This document shows, one piece after another, positions 60,014 through 64,000 of a stretch of 64,000 nucleotides of DNA. A program made the translations under genes and the position numbers. The notes below the pieces were generated by a model. It was not told the origin of the DNA and did not search any database. It saw only the letters and a program-made list of their open reading frames with translations. The stretch is from JBCCXZ01 sp965228005 (GTDB lineage Bacteria > Planctomycetota > Planctomycetia > Pirellulales > Lacipirellulaceae): assembly GCA_965228005.1 (NCBI GenBank), contig CBDDGV010000003.1:124001-188000 (forward strand), in the 5' to 3' direction. How positions within the stretch are numbered: position 1 is the stretch's first letter; the number at the start of each line of letters is the position of its first letter.

Positions 60014-61033
60014 ATGAGCGATCAGGAACCGACCGTCTTGGGTTCGCCCGTCCGGAGCCTCACCGGCGTCCGGATCGTCGGCACCGGCAGCTACCTGCCC
60101 GACAAGGTCGTGACCAACGAGGACCTTGCCGAGTTGGGGCACGATTCGGATTGGATCGTGCGGCGGACCGGCATCCGCGAGCGGCGCCACGTTGCCGAGG
60201 GGATGAGCACCGGCGACCTGGCCGCGGCGGCGGCCGAGAAGGCGATCGAGGCCTCCGGCGTCCCGCGGAACGAGATCGATCTGGTGGTCCTCGCAACCTT
60301 GTCGCCGGACAAGCTGATGCCGGCGACGGCCACGACGGTGCAGCACCAATTGGGGCTGCGTTGCGGGGCGGTCGACGTCTCCGCGGCGTGTTCGGGTTTC
60401 ACTTACGCCTTGGCGACGGGCATGCAGTTCATCGCCACCGGAGCGTGCCGGTCTGTTCTGGTCATCGGAGCAGACGCGAACTCGCGGGTGGTGGACCCGC
60501 GTGACGAGAAGACGTTCCCGCTCTTCGGCGACGGAGCCGGGGCGGTCGTGTTGGCCCCGGGCGAGGACGACCAGGGCGCCGTTGCCTACACGCTGGGCGC
60601 GGATGGCTCGGGGATCGACCTCCTCTCCCGGCCGACCGGAGGAGCGGAGACGCCCTTCGCCGTGGGCCGGCCCGACGACGGCAGTTGGTTCATGCAGATG
60701 GACGGCCGGGCCGTGTTCAAGTGGGCCGTGCGTCTGGTCGAGCGATCGGCCCGCCGTGTCTGCGACGGGGGCGGGTTCACCCCGGGGGATGTCCGCTGGT
60801 GGATGCTGCACCAGGCCAATGCGCGGATCTTGGACGCCGCCGTCGAGGGCCTCGAGATCGATCATGAACGGGTGCTGATGCACCTGGACCGGTACGGCAA
60901 CACTTCGGCGGGGACGGTCCCGATTCTGCTCGACGAGGCGGTGCGCGGCGGCCGCGTCTCGCGGGGCGACCTGCTGATGATGATTGGCTTCGGCGCCGGT
61001 TTGACATGGGGCACGATCGCCTGGCGTTGGTAG
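60014..61033 (+). CDS. fabH: 3-oxoacyl-ACP synthase III (KAS III)
   Basis: FabH starts fatty-acid elongation by condensing an acyl-CoA with malonyl-ACP. The 339-residue enzyme has catalytic C126 (SAACSGFTYAL), His in WWMLHQANARI and Asn in YGNTSAGTVP. TGSYLPDKVVTNEDL is near the N-terminus. All three active-site residues are present. It is separated from other fatty-acid genes here. Confidence 0.95.
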   Translation: MSDQEPTVLGSPVRSLTGVRIVGTGSYLPDKVVTNEDLAELGHDSDWIVRRTGIRERRHVAEGMSTGDLAAAAAEKAIEASGVPRNEIDLVVLATLSPDKLMPATATTVQHQLGLRCGAVDVSAACSGFTYALATGMQFIATGACRSVLVIGADANSRVVDPRDEKTFPLFGDGAGAVVLAPGEDDQGAVAYTLGADGSGIDLLSRPTGGAETPFAVGRPDDGSWFMQMDGRAVFKWAVRLVERSARRVCDGGGFTPGDVRWWMLHQANARILDAAVEGLEIDHERVLMHLDRYGNTSAGTVPILLDEAVRGGRVSRGDLLMMIGFGAGLTWGTIAWRW

Positions 61034-61099
61034 CCGCGGCGATCCTTTGGGCCCCCTCTTGGCAGCTATGAAGGCTATGGCAACTGAAGGGACACCGTT

Positions 61100-62935
61100 G
61101 TGAGCACGACCGTCAAGAAGCGCCCCGCGAAGCCGAAGTCTGCGTCTCTGCCCAAGCGATCGGCGGTGAAGGAACCGGACACGTGGGACCTCGCGAGCCT
61201 CTTTGACGACGACGCGGCGTGGGACGCGGCGTTCGAAAAGTGGCGCAAGAGCATCAAGCAGTACGAGAAGTTCCGCGGCACGCTGGGCGACGGGCCGGCG
61301 GCGCTGGCGGCTTGTTTGAAGTTCGACACGAAGTTCGACCGCCAAGCCGAGCGGCTGGGCGTCTATGCGTTCCTCAAAACGACCGAGGACACCGCGGCGA
61401 GCGAGTACCAGCGGATGATGGGCCGCTACCGGCACGCGGCGAGCGAGGCGGCGGAGCTGGCCAGCTACATCCGGCCCGAGTTGTTGGCGATCCCCAAGGC
61501 GAGGTTCGCCAAGATGCTCAAGGCGAAGGAGCTGAAGCCGTACCGGCGGATGCTGGAGCGGATCGCCCGCTACCGGCCGCACACGCTGAGCGGCAAGGAG
61601 GAGCGGCTGCTCGCGATGCAGTCGGAGATGGCCTCCACGGCCCGGACGGTGTTCGGGCAGTTGACCGACGCGGACTTCACGTTCGGCGAGGTGAAGGACG
61701 AGGACGGCGTGGCGGTCGAGCTGTCGCAGTCGTCGTTCGCAACGCTGCTGCGTTCGCCGAGCCGGCGGGTGCGGAAGGCTGCGTTCCATCAGTTCTACCA
61801 GGTGTTTGCGGGGCACGAGAACTCGCTGGCCGCGACGCTGAGCGGCTCGGTGCAGTCGGACGTCTACTACGCCAAGGCCCGCGGCTACGAGAGCGCCCTG
61901 GCGTCGGCCCTGTTCGACGACGACGTCGAGCCGGCGGTGTACGACAACCTGATCGCGTCGGTGCGGAGCCGGCTGCCGGCGGTGCACCGGTACTTCGAGT
62001 TGCGTCGGCGGAAGATGAAACTGAGCGAGATTCATCATTACGATACTTACGTGCCGATCTTGGCGGACTTGGATCAGCGGCGGACGTGGAAGCAGGCGGT
62101 CGACGTGGTGCTCGAGTCGCTCAAGCCTCTGGGTTCGGAGTACTGCGAGGTGCTGCGGCACGGGCTGACCGACGGGCGGTGGTGCGACCGGTACCCCAAC
62201 CGCGGCAAGCAGAGCGGGGCGTTCAGCTACGGCACCTTCGACGGGGCGCCGTACATCATGATGAACTACCAGCCGAAGGTGCTGGACCACGTGTTCACGC
62301 TCGCCCACGAGGCGGGGCACTCGATGCACAGCTACTTCTCGGCGAAGTCGCAGCCGTACCAGGATTACAACTATGTGATTTTTGTCGCCGAGGTGGCGAG
62401 CACGTTCAACGAGCAATTACTCGGCCGCCGGTTGATCGAGCGGGCGAAGTCGGACGCGGAGCGGGCTTACCTGATCAACCTCGAGATCGACGGCATCCGC
62501 GGGACGATCATCCGCCAGACGATGTTTGCCGAGTTCGAGAAGGTGATCCACGAGCTGGCCGAGGCGGGGGAGCCGCTGACGGTCGAACGGCTGAAGGAGG
62601 AGTACGGCAAGCTGCTGGCCGACTACTTCGGGCCGAAGTTTGTGGTGGACGACGAGCTGCGGCTGGAGTGTTTGCGGATCCCGCACTTCTACCGGGCGTT
62701 CTACGTGTACCAGTACGCGACGGGTCTGTCGGCGGCGATCGCGCTCAGCGAGCGGGTGCTTAACGGCGGGAAGCGGGAGCTGGGGGATTACCTCTCGTTC
62801 TTGAAGGCGGGGCGGACAAAGTACCCGCTGGAGCTGCTGCGTGACGCGGGGGTGGATATGAGCCAGCCGGAGCCGGTGCTGACGGCGCTCGACCGGTTCG
62901 AGCTGCTGGTGGGGCAGCTTGAGGAGCTGCTGTAG
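61100..62935 (+). CDS. pepF: Oligoendopeptidase F (M3B metallopeptidase)
   Basis: The 611-residue enzyme starts at GTG, with GAAGGGA upstream. The zinc motif is FTLAHEAGHSMHSYFS (HEAGH near residue 403), with the third ligand in FVAEVASTFNE. YRRMLERIARYRPHTLSGKEERLLA and GAFSYGTFDGAPYIMMNYQ are typical of PepF. It degrades oligopeptides of about 7-17 residues in the cytoplasm. No signal peptide is present; the N-terminus is basic (VKKRPAKPKSASLPKRS). Confidence 0.94.
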   Translation: MSTTVKKRPAKPKSASLPKRSAVKEPDTWDLASLFDDDAAWDAAFEKWRKSIKQYEKFRGTLGDGPAALAACLKFDTKFDRQAERLGVYAFLKTTEDTAASEYQRMMGRYRHAASEAAELASYIRPELLAIPKARFAKMLKAKELKPYRRMLERIARYRPHTLSGKEERLLAMQSEMASTARTVFGQLTDADFTFGEVKDEDGVAVELSQSSFATLLRSPSRRVRKAAFHQFYQVFAGHENSLAATLSGSVQSDVYYAKARGYESALASALFDDDVEPAVYDNLIASVRSRLPAVHRYFELRRRKMKLSEIHHYDTYVPILADLDQRRTWKQAVDVVLESLKPLGSEYCEVLRHGLTDGRWCDRYPNRGKQSGAFSYGTFDGAPYIMMNYQPKVLDHVFTLAHEAGHSMHSYFSAKSQPYQDYNYVIFVAEVASTFNEQLLGRRLIERAKSDAERAYLINLEIDGIRGTIIRQTMFAEFEKVIHELAEAGEPLTVERLKEEYGKLLADYFGPKFVVDDELRLECLRIPHFYRAFYVYQYATGLSAAIALSERVLNGGKRELGDYLSFLKAGRTKYPLELLRDAGVDMSQPEPVLTALDRFELLVGQLEELL

Positions 62936-62950
62936 GCCTTTCTTATTGTC

Positions 62951-63360
62951 CCGGATTGGGGCTGCATGCGCCGGGTGGACGGAAGTCGGCTCGTTCTGTC
63001 GGGGTCGATGGCGGGTCTGCCAGCGACCCGTAGCGTCGCGGCTATTCTTGGGCGGACGAAACTCGTTGGGGTTTTGGTACTTTCCGCTTTGCAGAAGGCG
63101 GCTGGGGTTGGGTTGTGCTGCGGGTGCGAAGTGTTGGTTGCGGTTGGGGTTAAGAGGGCTTGGTGAGTGCTGTTGAGTTGGGGGTTCTGCTCGGGGGTTC
63201 GATTGCTTTGGGGGACAGAAGGAGAGGTTTCTCGCAAAGGCGCTAAGGCGCAGAGAGAGCGCGGAGGGCTGGTGCTCTTGGGGGTGGTGCTGGTTGTCAA
63301 AGAGCAATGGTGATAGGGTGTACAGTATAGTGGGTGGGGTGGCCATTTTCTACAAGGAAG
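62951..63360. repeat. Dispersed ~420-nt intergenic repeat, copy B
   Basis: This is the counterpart of 32285-32708, in the same orientation. Block 1 (62977-63097) retains the first hairpin as GACGGAA/TTCTGTC with a G-T pair (62978-62984 with 62994-63000). The second stem is weakened (GCGACCC-GTA-GCGTCGC at 63023-63039). Both copies of block 1 end in the identical TTTGCAGAAG. Block 3 starts GGTTGTCAAAGA (63292) and ends AAGGAAG (63360). It fills the interval between pepF and the tyrosine transposase. Confidence 0.7.
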
Positions 63361-63402
63361 TTATTGCGTAGGGAGAATGCCCCAAGAGAGAGTGATCGGT
63401 GC

Positions 63403-63426
63403 CATGCCCACGCTTGCGTGGGCATG
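63403..63426. repeat. REP-like palindrome next to the transposase
   Basis: CATGCCCACGC pairs perfectly with GCGTGGGCATG across a TT loop (11-bp stem), 22 nt before the transposase start. The core is shared with the two palindromes at 2131-2152 and 2191-2212. Confidence 0.8.
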
Positions 63427-63448
63427 CAGAACCAAAGACAATCCCACC

Positions 63449-64000
63449 ATGCCGCCCCACCGCAAGACACGTCGCACTTTCGACGTCCCGGGGGACGCGC
63501 ACTTTCTCACCTTCTCTTGCTTCCGTCGACTGCCGCTCTTCAGCAGCGATCGTTCCCGCGGCTGGATGATCGGCGCGATCCGGCAAGGCCAAGACCGGCG
63601 GCTGTTCGACCTCTGGGCCTACGTGGTGATGCCCGAGCACGTGCATCTGGTGCTGTTTCCCTTGGAGAAGACGCCGGTTGCCGGCATCTTGTCGGCGCTG
63701 AAGCAGTCGGTCTCGAAGCGGGCGATTTTGTGGTTGGAAGAGAACGCACCCGAGTACCTGGCGAAGTTGCGCGACAGTCAACCGAACGGCAAGACTCACT
63801 ACCGCTTCTGGCAGCGGGGCGGGGGGTACGACCGAAACCTGCGTTCGGTGAAGGAGATCTACGAGAAGGTCTCGTATGTGCACCAGAACCCGGTGCGGCG
63901 GGGGCTGGTGGAGTCGGCGACCGAGTGGCGGTGGTCGAGTGCGGCGGCTTGGAAAACGGGCGTCGATGAGCCGCTGCGGATCGATCGGGAGAGTTTGCCT
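63449..64000 (+). CDS. REP-associated tyrosine transposase (RAYT), 3' end outside window
   Basis: A frame of 184 codons runs open to the window edge. It starts MPPHRKTRRTFDVPGDAHFLTFSCFRRLPLF, the RAYT/Y1_Tnp opening. It has the HUH motif in VVMPEHVHLVLFP and the helix with the likely catalytic tyrosine in IYEKVSYVHQNPVRRGLVESATEWRWSSA. These single-strand nucleases act on REP palindromes and are usually single-copy and non-autonomous spreaders of REPs. The palindrome at 63403 matches this pairing. Another reading frame overlapping it is spurious. Confidence 0.9.
   Translation, partial: MPPHRKTRRTFDVPGDAHFLTFSCFRRLPLFSSDRSRGWMIGAIRQGQDRRLFDLWAYVVMPEHVHLVLFPLEKTPVAGILSALKQSVSKRAILWLEENAPEYLAKLRDSQPNGKTHYRFWQRGGGYDRNLRSVKEIYEKVSYVHQNPVRRGLVESATEWRWSSAAAWKTGVDEPLRIDRESLP

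Noticed and set aside
59522..62416. Minus-strand open frame of 964 codons opposite fabH and pepF
   Set aside because: It is antisense to two well-supported enzymes and has no domain or signal. It exists because G/C-rich third positions avoid stops on the opposite strand.
62788..63300. Minus-strand frames over both repeat copies that share a short protein stretch (IAATLRVAG)
   Set aside because: The shared residues follow from the shared DNA of the repeat. The frames differ in start, end and flanking sequence and have no ribosome binding site.

Overview
The window is a high-G+C bacterial chromosome segment that most likely comes from a planctomycete of the Pirellulales/Lacipirellulaceae type. 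This is inferred from the gene content: two PEP-CTERM secreted proteins, a BNR-repeat exoprotein, large signal-peptide proteins without clear families, a PqqD/M50/HlyD export-like cluster, an ECF sigma/anti-sigma pair, and single biosynthetic genes scattered on both strands. I see no rRNA, tRNA, CRISPR array, prophage or complete insertion sequence.

Layout. 1-8.6 kb holds fmt, a J-domain protein, a small membrane protein, miaB, a toxin-antitoxin pair, glnE, and (minus) a [2Fe-2S] ferredoxin with a P-II-like protein. 8.7-11 kb holds a small conserved protein, thyA-folA and a membrane protein. 11-18 kb (mostly minus) holds a sulfotransferase/class-IV aminotransferase pair, a BNR-repeat exoprotein, a PEP-CTERM beta-propeller protein and the sigma/anti-sigma pair. 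17.8-24.2 kb is a translation-factor neighbourhood: efp, lemA, an M48 protease and epmA on the minus strand, with epmB and rlmN diverging on the plus strand. EF-P, its lysyl-ligase and its lysine aminomutase therefore lie within about 6 kb. 24-32 kb holds an MscS channel, a PEP-CTERM protein with a strong terminator, a retropepsin-like zinc-protease protein, an orphan DNA methyltransferase, a ferredoxin behind a Rex/CRP-type palindrome, and an ACT-domain protein.

32.2-33.4 kb is a low-coding, lower-G+C stretch with one copy of a ~420-nt intergenic repeat. 33.4-39.6 kb holds a PQQ-type beta-propeller membrane protein divergent from a MarR regulator, lysA, an abundant-looking secreted protein and infA. 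40-45.4 kb is a three-gene cluster (GAF-HlyD, periplasmic adaptor, PqqD-M50-lipoyl) that looks like an uncharacterised export or processing machine. It is followed by an AsmA-like protein, a gluzincin-type protein, glyA, a stand-alone receiver, a TPR protein, a hydrolase, a MagIII/COG2231-type DNA glycosylase, a LysM protein with a degenerate L,D-transpeptidase domain, pyrE, a nuclease-like protein, fabH and pepF. The window ends with the second copy of the ~420-nt repeat and a REP-associated tyrosine transposase cut by the edge. Its upstream palindrome matches the palindromes found 61 kb away in front of miaB.

The most unusual items are the 40-45 kb cluster, the two-copy repeat with preserved hairpins, the RAYT/REP relationship, the perfect TTGTGAA-N4-TTCACAA site, a toxin frame with no normal start codon, and the catalytically dead L,D-transpeptidase.
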